Source: Balneicella halophila (GTDB lineage: Bacteria; Bacteroidota; Bacteroidia; Bacteroidales; Balneicellaceae). Taken from it: a stretch of DNA of 64,000 nt. A program made the position numbers and the translations under genes. The notes under the pieces are model-generated. The model worked only from the letters and a program-made list of their open reading frames with translations. It ran no database searches and was not told the DNA's origin. Positions 55,822-62,835 of the stretch are shown one piece after another (position 1 is the stretch's first letter; each line of letters begins with the position of its first letter). Where the stretch lies: assembly GCF_003096835.1 (NCBI RefSeq), contig NZ_QENZ01000003.1:124001-188000 (forward strand). The letters are read 5' to 3'.

Positions 55822-56577
55822 TTGAAAATAAAGAACATCTTAGTTTCTCAGCCAGAACCACGTAATGGCAAATCTCCTTATCTTGATCTTGCAAATGAAA
55901 ACAATGTTAAGATAGATTTTCGCACTTTTATTGAAGTTAAAGGAGTTGATACTCGTGATTTCCGAAAACAAAAAATAAATCTAGCTGATTTCCAGTCTGT
56001 AATTTTTACTAGCAGAACTGCTATTGATCATTATTTTAGAATTGCTGAACAAATGCGCTATACTGTACCAGATACAATGAAGTATTTTTGTACTTCTGAA
56101 TCTGTTGCCTTGTATTTGCAAAAATACATTCAGTATCGTAAACGTAAAATCTTTTACGGACAGCGTACAATAGAGGATTTATTACCTACGTTCAAAAAGC
56201 ATAAGAACGATGCATTTTTATTGCCATTATCAGATATTCATAAAGATACTGTTCCCAACTTTTTGGAGAAACATAAGCTGAAATACACTAAGGCAATACT
56301 TTACAGAACGGTGAGTAGTAACCTTTCAGATTTAGGGGATTTAAAATATGATGTACTAGTGTTTTATAGTCCATCAGGAATTAAATCATTATTTGAAAAC
56401 TTTCCTAATTTTGAACAAAAAGATACGCTGATTGCTTCATTTGGAACTGCAACAGCTGATGCAGTAGAGAAAGCAGGTTTACGTCTAGATATTAAAGCAC
56501 CGTCGCCGAAAGCTCCATCAATGACGATGGCATTAGAACAATATATCAAAGCGATAAATAGCAATAACAAAAAATAG
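55822..56577 (+). CDS. hemD: Uroporphyrinogen-III synthase
   Basis: A 251-residue enzyme that closes the tetrapyrrole ring in heme biosynthesis. It starts with a TTG (55822): the resulting MKIKNILVSQPEPR matches Bacteroidota HemD N-termini and no ATG precedes it in frame. ..IFTSRTAIDHYF.., VLVFYSPSGIKSLFENFP and IASFGTATADAVEKAGLRLDI are the low-conservation but recognisable motifs. It may be co-transcribed with DUF4271, rnpA and yidD. Confidence 0.88.
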   Translation: MKIKNILVSQPEPRNGKSPYLDLANENNVKIDFRTFIEVKGVDTRDFRKQKINLADFQSVIFTSRTAIDHYFRIAEQMRYTVPDTMKYFCTSESVALYLQKYIQYRKRKIFYGQRTIEDLLPTFKKHKNDAFLLPLSDIHKDTVPNFLEKHKLKYTKAILYRTVSSNLSDLGDLKYDVLVFYSPSGIKSLFENFPNFEQKDTLIASFGTATADAVEKAGLRLDIKAPSPKAPSMTMALEQYIKAINSNNKK

Positions 56578-56580
56578 CTT

Positions 56581-56967
56581 ATGATTTCCCCCTTGAATAC
56601 ATTTACAAAAGGGGAGCGACTGCGAAAAAAACAACACTTAGATGCTCTTTTCCAGTCCAATGAGAGTTTTATTGAGTTTCCATTTCGCGTCGTTTACTGT
56701 AAGATACCAACAAACGATATTTCTCCAGTAAAAGTACTGATTAGTGTTCCAAAACGACGAATAAAAAAGGCTGTGGATCGGAATTTGCTAAAACGCAGAA
56801 CACGAGAAGCATACCGAATAAGTAAAGAAAGTTTGTGCCAGCATATTGGAAATATAGGTGATACTTATGCTATTGGTTTGGTGTATGTAGGTAATGAAAT
56901 ATTACCATATTCAACAATTTTGAAGTCTGTTGCAGTTATTATTCAAGAACTTAAGTCAAGATTATGA
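56581..56967 (+). CDS. rnpA: Ribonuclease P protein component
   Basis: A 128-residue basic protein that assists RNase P RNA in processing of tRNA 5' ends. [20 protein letters not shown] at the N-terminus and [24 protein letters not shown] (RNR motif) in the middle are diagnostic. The gene is between hemD and yidD, not beside rpmH as in most bacteria. It overlaps yidD by 4 bases (ATGA). Confidence 0.96.
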   Translation: MISPLNTFTKGERLRKKQHLDALFQSNESFIEFPFRVVYCKIPTNDISPVKVLISVPKRRIKKAVDRNLLKRRTREAYRISKESLCQHIGNIGDTYAIGLVYVGNEILPYSTILKSVAVIIQELKSRL

Positions 56968-57182
56968 AATATTTGGTGCAATTATTCATTTTCCCAATAC
57001 GAATTTATCAAAAGTTCATTTCGCCTCTCACCCCTTCATCGTGTCGTTACTATCCTACCTGCTCGTCGTATGCTATACAAGCATTACAAAAACATGGTAT
57101 TTTCAAGGGAAGCTTTTTGGCTATAAAGAGAATTTTATCTTGTCATCCTTGGGGCGGAAGTGGTTATGATCCTGTACCTTAA
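56964..57182 (+). CDS. yidD: Membrane protein insertion efficiency factor YidD
   Basis: A 72-residue peptide with the family pattern [25 protein letters not shown], containing two conserved Cys, then an amphipathic helix and [12 protein letters not shown] at the end. YidD helps membrane insertion through Sec/YidC. Its place behind rnpA is the classical arrangement. The tandem small-RNA units follow at once. Confidence 0.96.
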   Translation: MKYLVQLFIFPIRIYQKFISPLTPSSCRYYPTCSSYAIQALQKHGIFKGSFLAIKRILSCHPWGGSGYDPVP

Positions 57183-57189
57183 TCGGTTT

Positions 57190-57245
57190 TTAACCTCATT
57201 TAACGCATGCTTAACCCCTATTAACAATTTATCGAAATATATTTG
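57190..57245 (+). promoter_or_regulatory. Phased TTAAC array and -7 box of small RNA unit 1
   Basis: Four TTAAC copies start at 57190, 57200, 57211 and 57221 (steps of 10, 11 and 10 bp), followed after 12 bases by TATATTTG (57238-57245). No TTG -33 element is present; the array sits in its place, as for an activator that binds direct repeats on one face of the helix. Confidence 0.7.
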
Positions 57246-57250
57246 TACCA

Positions 57251-57325
57251 TGAAAATTTTTCATAGTTAGTAAGATTTAGGTTAGTTTTTAGAGGCAATT
57301 CATTTTATGAGTTGTCTCTTTTTTT
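57251..57325 (+). ncRNA. Candidate small RNA, unit 1
   Basis: The predicted transcript is about 75 nt, from a start roughly 6 bases after the -7 box to the end of a T run. Its 5' end can form a perfect hairpin (ATGAAAA/TTTTCAT, 57250-57264). The single-stranded core TCATAGTTAG-TAAGATTTAGG-TTAGTTTTT is nearly identical in unit 2. A 12-bp stem with two wobble pairs (57291-57302 with 57308-57319) and a T run form the terminator. There is no worthwhile reading frame (only six codons after the first ATG). Regulatory function is inferred. Confidence 0.65.
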
Positions 57326-57330
57326 ATTAT

Positions 57331-57386
57331 TTAACCTACATTAACGCTTTGTTAACTACCATTAACTATTTCTATAAATACATTTG
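57331..57386 (+). promoter_or_regulatory. Phased TTAAC array and -7 box of small RNA unit 2
   Basis: TTAAC starts at 57331, 57341, 57352 and 57362 (again 10, 11 and 10 bp); TACATTTG (57379-57386) follows after the same 12-base gap. Every element is shifted by exactly 141 bp from unit 1, although the bases between them differ. Confidence 0.7.
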
Positions 57387-57391
57387 TAATG

Positions 57392-57463
57392 TACAAATTT
57401 TCATAGTTAGATAAGATTTAGGTTAGTTTTAGAGGTAGTTTTAAGAACTGCCTCTTTTTTTTT
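57392..57463 (+). ncRNA. Candidate small RNA, unit 2
   Basis: The predicted transcript is about 72 nt. It shares with unit 1 the core TTTTCATAGTTAG, one extra A, then TAAGATTTAGGTTAGTTTT and AGAGG. The terminator stem is AGAGGTAGTT (57431-57440) with AACTGCCTCT (57446-57455); its bases differ from those in unit 1 but pair just as well, which is evidence for a selected RNA structure. The T run overlaps the thiL stop codon on the other strand. Confidence 0.65.
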
Positions 57464-58472
57464 ACTTCCAACCCTGCGCCTTTAACTCAACCTCAGCACC
57501 ACCTCTTGTTTGTAAAATATGACCTTTCGTTTCTTCAGTGATATAACCTATTGTTTGGATTTCTGGTGTCTTCTCAATAATATCATGAGCATCTAAAGGC
57601 AAAGTAAATAGTAACTCGTAATCTTCCCCTCCATTCAGTGCACAGGTCGTTGCGTTGATATTAAGTTCTTCTGCCATATTATATGCTGTATAATCAATAG
57701 GGATTTTATCCTCATAGAGTAAGCATCCAACTTTAGACGTCTTACATATTTGCAGTATATCACTTGCTAGTCCATCAGAAATATCAATCATAGAAGTTGG
57801 TTTTAACTTCAGTTTTTTGAGCAATGCAATAATATCTTGTCTGGCTTCTGGTTTTAGCTGACGTTCCAATATGTAATCATGTCCTGCTAAGTCGGGTTGT
57901 ACTCCTTCTTTCTCAAATAATGCTTTTTCTCTCTCCAGTAGCTGTAAACCTAAATACGAAGCGCCTAAGTCTCCCGATACGCAAATAAGCTCATTAGGTT
58001 TAGCACCATCACGATAACACAGCTCTTCTTCTGTAGCTTCCCCAATTGCTGTTACGCTAATTGCGAAGCCTGTAAGTGAGGACGTTGTGTCTCCTCCTAC
58101 CAAGTCAACACGATATTTTTCACAAGCATAATGAACTCCCTCCATAAAATCCTCTATCATCTCCACTGTAAAACGTTTATCTACAGCAATGGAAAGAAGT
58201 ATTTGAGAAGGAGTCGCATTCATTGCTAAGATATCAGAAACATTAATGGCAACAGCCTTATAACCTAAATGTTTCAAGGGTGTATACATTAGGTCAAAGT
58301 GAATTCCCTCCAATAGCATATCGGTTGTGGTTACAACTTTTTCACTAAATGATAGCACTGCAGCGTCATCACCAACCCCTTTTAGTGTAGAGGTATTTTG
58401 GATCTGAATATTTTTAGTGATTTCATTTATTAGAGCAAATTCGCCCAATTTTTCGATAGGAGTTTCTTGCAT
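57462..58472 (-). CDS. thiL: Thiamine-monophosphate kinase
   Basis: A 336-residue AIR-synthase-like ATPase that makes thiamine diphosphate. The start at 58472 gives MQETPIEKLGEFALINEIT; the frame extends to 58550 but that part contains a promoter box and is not family sequence. GVGDDAAVL, TTDMLLEGIHFDL, INVSDILAMNATP, the ALNGGEDYELLFTLP motif and DISDGLASDILQICK are typical ThiL segments. No other thiamine gene lies nearby. Confidence 0.95.
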   Translation of the reverse strand: MQETPIEKLGEFALINEITKNIQIQNTSTLKGVGDDAAVLSFSEKVVTTTDMLLEGIHFDLMYTPLKHLGYKAVAINVSDILAMNATPSQILLSIAVDKRFTVEMIEDFMEGVHYACEKYRVDLVGGDTTSSLTGFAISVTAIGEATEEELCYRDGAKPNELICVSGDLGASYLGLQLLEREKALFEKEGVQPDLAGHDYILERQLKPEARQDIIALLKKLKLKPTSMIDISDGLASDILQICKTSKVGCLLYEDKIPIDYTAYNMAEELNINATTCALNGGEDYELLFTLPLDAHDIIEKTPEIQTIGYITEETKGHILQTRGGAEVELKAQGWK

Positions 58473-58501
58473 GGCTTCTATATTTTCCTTTAATTTTATT
58501 G

Positions 58502-58509
58502 CAAAGATA
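58502..58509 (-). promoter_or_regulatory. -7 box (TATCTTTG) for thiL
   Basis: A TAnnTTTG match on the minus strand, 29 bases before the ATG at 58472. Confidence 0.45.
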
Positions 58510-58566
58510 CAAACTATTGAATGAAATGCTTTGTAGCAAAGTGATAACAAATTTGAAGAAATTTAA

Positions 58567-58574
58567 TAGATTTG
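58567..58574 (+). promoter_or_regulatory. -7 box (TAGATTTG) for the GATase-like lipoprotein gene
   Basis: A TAnnTTTG match about 54 bases before the ATG at 58629. Confidence 0.4.
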
Positions 58575-58628
58575 CAAATACTGAAAAACAATAAAAAAAT
58601 AACAATATCCTAAAACGTCCGTTTAATT

Positions 58629-59762
58629 ATGAAAAGAATATTTGTATTTCTACTATTTTTAAGTCTTTGGGCATGTACTGATAAGAAAAATGAAGAAGCT
58701 AAATCTAATGATCTCTCATTAGGAAAAATCCAAGTGGGTGTGTTCGATGGGCATGGTGGTGCTGAAGTCTGTAAATGGGAAGCTAAAGAAGCCATCAAAC
58801 TAGATAAAGACATGGAAGTAAGAATGATTACTTCTGCGGATATTGCTGGTGGTGTCTTAGACGAATTAGATGCTATTATTATTCCAGGCGGTGGTGGCAG
58901 TCGTCAATACCTCAACTTAGGACATGAAAACCAAGAGCGTATCAAAGAGTTTATTAAAAGTGGACACGGAGCCCTTGGAATTTGCGCGGGTGCTTATCTT
59001 TTCTCTGATACTCCAGAATATTCATGTATGGGAATAAATGGAGCTTGTGCTATTGATATTGAACATGATAATAGAGGACATGGACTTGCAAAATTCTCTT
59101 TAACTGATGAAGGTAAAAAATTATTCCCTGAACTTGCCGATCGTGACTTATCATACGTTGTTTATTATGAAGGTCCGGTAATTGACACAACTAGCAATCC
59201 TGCATTCACAACTTTCGCAATGATGGAAAGCGATGTTCATACGGAGGGTAATGCTCCTGCAAACATGACAAATAATAGACCTTTCTTTATCGCAAGTGAT
59301 TATGGTGAAGGTCGTGTTTTTAGCAGTATCGCACATCCAGAAGCAACTCCCGGAATGCGTTGGATTATACCACGCATCATTCGATGGACTTTAAAGAAAG
59401 ACTACGTTGATTATTCAGAAAATGCTGTTCGCCCTGATATGTTCAACCAAGAAATACTCTTTACAAAAGATATGCTAAAGAAAGAATCTAACTACTATGA
59501 TACTTTCCTTTATGGAACTTCTGAAGAAAAAGTTGCTGCATTGGATTGGTTGCATGATCATGTTTCTTGGTCAGCAAAACGTTGGGTACAAGGATTGGTC
59601 TACGACAAAGATCCAGCAGTACGTGCTCGTGCTGCATATTACATTTCTGAATCTGAATTTACACATTATTTGCCAGATTTAGAAAATGCGTATGCAAATG
59701 AAAAGAATGAAGAAGTGAAGGTAAAAATGAAAGAGGCTCTGGACTTTATGAAGGGCTTATAG
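58629..59762 (+). CDS. Lipoprotein with glutamine-amidotransferase-like (BPL_N) domain and HEAT-like tail
   Basis: A 377-residue protein. The lipobox SLWAC puts the lipid on Cys16. Residues 33-258 are a class I amidotransferase-like Rossmann fold (VGVFDGHGGAEVCKWEAKEAI, AIIIPGGGGSRQYLN, the nucleophile elbow GICAGAYLFSD, HPEATPG) of the type called biotin-protein ligase N-terminal domain. The last 95 residues (DTFLYGTSEEKVAALDWLHDH, then DPAVRARAAYYI) look like two or three HEAT/PBS repeats. Export to the envelope is unusual for an ammonia-channelling fold, so the domain may be a hydrolase or sensor. The substrate is unknown. Confidence 0.8.
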   Translation: MKRIFVFLLFLSLWACTDKKNEEAKSNDLSLGKIQVGVFDGHGGAEVCKWEAKEAIKLDKDMEVRMITSADIAGGVLDELDAIIIPGGGGSRQYLNLGHENQERIKEFIKSGHGALGICAGAYLFSDTPEYSCMGINGACAIDIEHDNRGHGLAKFSLTDEGKKLFPELADRDLSYVVYYEGPVIDTTSNPAFTTFAMMESDVHTEGNAPANMTNNRPFFIASDYGEGRVFSSIAHPEATPGMRWIIPRIIRWTLKKDYVDYSENAVRPDMFNQEILFTKDMLKKESNYYDTFLYGTSEEKVAALDWLHDHVSWSAKRWVQGLVYDKDPAVRARAAYYISESEFTHYLPDLENAYANEKNEEVKVKMKEALDFMKGL

Positions 59763-59776
59763 TTGTAGAAAAGCAG

Positions 59777-59784
59777 TATCTTTG
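59777..59784 (+). promoter_or_regulatory. -7 box (TATCTTTG) directly in front of tilS
   Basis: The box ends 4 bases before the first tilS ATG, which predicts a leaderless transcript. Confidence 0.5.
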
Positions 59785-59788
59785 CTAT

Positions 59789-61090
59789 ATGATGTTCTAT
59801 AAATTTCGAAAAATAGCAGAGAAATATCGTTTATGGGAGGATACTGATACTCTCTTAATAGCAGTAAGTGGCGGTTTAGATTCTATGGTTTTATTAGAAC
59901 TTTGCCGCCAACTTTATAATTCTATTGCTGTTGTGCACTGCAATTTCTCTCTTAGAAATGAGGCCTCTGATGATGACGAACAATTAGTTAGAGAAATATG
60001 TAAGAATCATAATCTTACTTTGCATACGAAGAAATTTGATACGATTAGCTATGCAAAAGAAAATGCCATTTCTATCGAAATGGCGGCAAGAGATCTGCGC
60101 TATGCCTATTTTGATGAGCTCTGCTATAAGAATGATTATGATAAAATACTAACGGCACATCATGCAAATGACAATGCAGAAACCTTACTTTTAAATTTAA
60201 CCAAAGGAACAGGTATAAAAGGTCTCACAGGTATTCCTAGAAAACGAGACAACATTGTTCGTCCTCTATTAGAATTTACCAGACAGGAATTGAGCGATTA
60301 TGCGACAAGAAACAAATTAGTATATCATGTGGATGCAACCAATAAAGAAACCATTTATCAACGTAACAAGATAAGACATGATGTAATCCCGCTATTGGAA
60401 GAAATTAATCCTAGAGCTGTAAAGACATTGAATGCTGACACTGAGAGATTGCAAGAAGTACGGGATATCTACGAGGAATACATTCAAGAAAAATTAGAAA
60501 CACTCATTGCTAACAATGAACTCCTTATTGATGATTTAATTTCAGAAAAACATTCCCATTCGCTACTTTTTGAATGGCTCACTCCTTTTGGATTTTCGTC
60601 AACAGTTATTGAAAATATTCTATCAAATATAGAGGATACTGAGGAAAAACACTTTAAAACAGCAGAACATAGATTAATAAAAAGCAGAGGTAAGCTCTAT
60701 CTTACATCATTGAAAAGAAATTCAAAAAAAGACAGTTTTTCTGTAACAAAAAAAGGCATCGAGTCTCCAATTCATTTAAAAATAGAACCATTTGACGGAA
60801 AAATACAAGCAGATCTTTGCAAAGCTTATTTTGACTTAGACAAATTACAATTTCCTCTACAACTTCGCCGTTGGAGAGAGGGAGACCGCTTCTTTCCTTT
60901 TGGAATGCAGGGTTCTAAAAAAGTAAGCGAGCTATTCAAAGACAAAAAATTGACAACACTAGCAAAAGAAAATACCTGGATTCTGTGTTCTGGTGAAACT
61001 ATAATTTGGGTAGTAGGACTTCGTTCCGATGACAGATTCAAGATAATGCCTCAAACAAAACAAGCAATAAAAATAACTTGGATAAAATAA
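59789..61090 (+). CDS. tilS: tRNA(Ile)-lysidine synthetase
   Basis: A 433-residue ATP-pyrophosphatase that adds lysine to C34 of the AUA-reading tRNA-Ile, an essential step. The PP-loop AVSGGLDSMVLLE (about 25-37), AAHHANDNAETLLLN-like TAHHANDNAETLLL and the KGLTGIPRKRDNIVRPLL segment define the catalytic domain; the C-terminal TilS domain (LQLRRWREGDRFFPFGMQGSK) binds the acceptor stem. Two adjacent ATGs (59789 and 59792) could serve as start; the promoter box is 4 bases upstream of the first. It is followed by nth after one base. Confidence 0.96.
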   Translation: MMFYKFRKIAEKYRLWEDTDTLLIAVSGGLDSMVLLELCRQLYNSIAVVHCNFSLRNEASDDDEQLVREICKNHNLTLHTKKFDTISYAKENAISIEMAARDLRYAYFDELCYKNDYDKILTAHHANDNAETLLLNLTKGTGIKGLTGIPRKRDNIVRPLLEFTRQELSDYATRNKLVYHVDATNKETIYQRNKIRHDVIPLLEEINPRAVKTLNADTERLQEVRDIYEEYIQEKLETLIANNELLIDDLISEKHSHSLLFEWLTPFGFSSTVIENILSNIEDTEEKHFKTAEHRLIKSRGKLYLTSLKRNSKKDSFSVTKKGIESPIHLKIEPFDGKIQADLCKAYFDLDKLQFPLQLRRWREGDRFFPFGMQGSKKVSELFKDKKLTTLAKENTWILCSGETIIWVVGLRSDDRFKIMPQTKQAIKITWIK

Positions 61091-61091
61091 A

Positions 61092-61742
61092 ATGCGTAAG
61101 AAAGAAAGATACGAAAAAGTTATAGCGTGGTTTCAAGAGCATGCCCCAAGTGCTGAAACGGAATTACATTACTCAAATCCGTATGAGCTCTTAGTTGCTG
61201 TGATTCTATCAGCACAGTGCACTGATAAACGAGTCAATATGATAACTCCAGCATTGATAGGGGCATTCCCAACTCCTGAAGTGCTAGCTGAAGCAAGTCC
61301 TGATGAGGTTTTTCCCTACATTAAGTCCTGTACCTATCCTAATAACAAATCGAAACATCTGGTAGGAATGGCGAAAGTATTGCACGAAGAGTTTAATGAC
61401 ATTGTACCTTCTGAAATTAAAGATTTAATTAAAATGCCTGGTGTTGGGAGAAAAACAGCTAACGTTATCGCTTCTGTAGTTTATGAAAAACCTGCTATGG
61501 CAGTTGACACTCACGTATTTAGAGTAGCAGAACGTATTGGTCTTACCACAAATTCTAAAACTCCACTTGCTACAGAAAAAGAACTCGTTAAGTATATTCC
61601 TGAAGAACTTATTGCTAAAGCTCATCATTGGCTAATACTTCACGGAAGATACATTTGTTTGGCACGAAAACCTAAATGTGAAAAGTGCAGACTCACAGAT
61701 TATTGCCGTTATTTTCAAAAAGAAATAAAAAACCTTATATAA
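61092..61742 (+). CDS. nth: Endonuclease III (DNA glycosylase/AP lyase)
   Basis: A 216-residue base-excision repair enzyme for oxidised pyrimidines. ILSAQCTDKRVN, the helix-hairpin-helix MPGVGRKTANVIAS with the catalytic Lys, the catalytic Asp in AVDTHVFRVAER and the iron-sulfur cluster cysteines in CLARKPKCEKCRLTDYC (spacing 6-2-5) are intact. The start is 2 bases after the tilS stop, an operon arrangement. Confidence 0.97.
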   Translation: MRKKERYEKVIAWFQEHAPSAETELHYSNPYELLVAVILSAQCTDKRVNMITPALIGAFPTPEVLAEASPDEVFPYIKSCTYPNNKSKHLVGMAKVLHEEFNDIVPSEIKDLIKMPGVGRKTANVIASVVYEKPAMAVDTHVFRVAERIGLTTNSKTPLATEKELVKYIPEELIAKAHHWLILHGRYICLARKPKCEKCRLTDYCRYFQKEIKNLI

Positions 61743-61779
61743 CATCAATTAGATGTGTTCTATTACATAATAAAAACCT

Positions 61780-61787
61780 TACATTTG
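61780..61787 (+). promoter_or_regulatory. -7 box (TACATTTG) for the SDR threonine dehydrogenase gene
   Basis: A TAnnTTTG match 37 bases before the ATG at 61825. Confidence 0.5.
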
Positions 61788-61824
61788 CAAAAATTTAAGT
61801 TTAAAAACCCTAAATTATTATATA

Positions 61825-62775
61825 ATGAAAAAAGTATTAGTCACAGGAGCTCTTGGTCAAATTGGCTCCGAATTGGTAAGAGAATTAGCGAAACGCTATG
61901 GGAAAGAAAACATTATTTCCTCTGACATTCGTGATGATTTGTATGAAAAAGTAAGACCTTATTCTACATTTGCGATTGCCGATGCTACTAATGCTTTAGA
62001 AGTAGAACGACTCATTGCAAAATACAGACCTGACACTGTCTATCACCTTGCGGCAATTCTTTCTGCCTCTGCTGAAGAACGTCCATTGATGGCATGGGAG
62101 ATTAATATGAATAGTTTAGTGAACGTATTAGAAAGCTCTCGTGTACATGGTTGCTCTGTTTTTGTACCCAGCTCTATCGGAGCATTCGGCCCCACTACTC
62201 CAAAAGAGAATACACCACAAGTAACTATTCAAAGACCTACCAGTATCTATGGCGTAACTAAAGTGGCTGGTGAGTTGCTTTGCGATTATTATCATTATCG
62301 TTTTGGAATTGACACCAGAGGCGTACGCTTTCCAGGTTTAATCTCTAACGACACACTCCCAGGTGGCGGAACTACTGATTACGCAGTTGATATATATTAC
62401 AGTGCAATAAAGGAAGGAAAATACTCTTCTTTTCTAAGTGCAGACACTCGTTTGGATATGATGTATATGCCAGACGCTATCAATGCAATGATTAAAATAA
62501 TGGAAGCAGATCCTTCAAAAATGAAAAATCGAAATGCTTATAACATCACAGCGATGAGCATTACTCCTGAAGATATTGCTGCTTCAATCAAAAAATTCAT
62601 GCCTGAATTTGAACTCACTTATCATGAAGACCACATGAGACAAGCTATTGCAGACTCATGGCCAGACAGCATTGATGCATCTGCAGCAAAGGAGGAATGG
62701 GGATTTTCTCCGGAGTATGATTTGGATGCCATGACTAAGGATATGCTTGACACAATTTCTAAGAAACAAAAATAA
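61825..62775 (+). CDS. L-threonine 3-dehydrogenase, SDR (GalE-like) type
   Basis: A 316-residue NAD-dependent enzyme of the extended SDR family. The N-terminus VLVTGALGQIGSELVREL has the nucleotide-binding GxxGxxG. VYHLAAILSASAEERPLMAWEIN, SSIGAFGPTTPKENTPQVT, the catalytic YGVTK (Tyr about 145, Lys 149), RGVRFPGLISNDTLPGGGTTDYA and FLSADTRLDMMYMPDAI follow the flavobacterial SDR threonine dehydrogenases very closely; the oxidised product would feed glycine and acetyl-CoA formation. A generic NAD-dependent epimerase is the alternative. A promoter box is present. Confidence 0.9.
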   Translation: MKKVLVTGALGQIGSELVRELAKRYGKENIISSDIRDDLYEKVRPYSTFAIADATNALEVERLIAKYRPDTVYHLAAILSASAEERPLMAWEINMNSLVNVLESSRVHGCSVFVPSSIGAFGPTTPKENTPQVTIQRPTSIYGVTKVAGELLCDYYHYRFGIDTRGVRFPGLISNDTLPGGGTTDYAVDIYYSAIKEGKYSSFLSADTRLDMMYMPDAINAMIKIMEADPSKMKNRNAYNITAMSITPEDIAASIKKFMPEFELTYHEDHMRQAIADSWPDSIDASAAKEEWGFSPEYDLDAMTKDMLDTISKKQK

Positions 62776-62805
62776 AGTCCACCCTTTTAATTATTAAGGG
62801 ATGAT

Positions 62806-62813
62806 TATCTTTG
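62806..62813 (+). promoter_or_regulatory. -7 box (TATCTTTG) for gltX
   Basis: A TAnnTTTG match 22 bases before the ATG at 62836. Confidence 0.5.
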
Positions 62814-62835
62814 TTTTTTAAATAATATCAAAACT

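Noticed and set aside
57250-57270. Tiny ORF (ATG to TAG, six codons) at the start of small RNA unit 1
   Set aside because: Unit 2 has a different and shorter frame, so the peptide is not conserved; the ATG is better explained as one arm of a 5' hairpin.
57190-57366. TTAAC array as a DnaA box cluster or a CRISPR array
   Set aside because: TTAAC is not a DnaA box, the repeats are only 5 bp with 5-6 bp between them, and no cas genes are present.
62781-62800. CCCTT...AAGGG hairpin before gltX as a terminator or attenuator
   Set aside because: The stem is only five pairs, lacks a T run and overlaps the promoter region.
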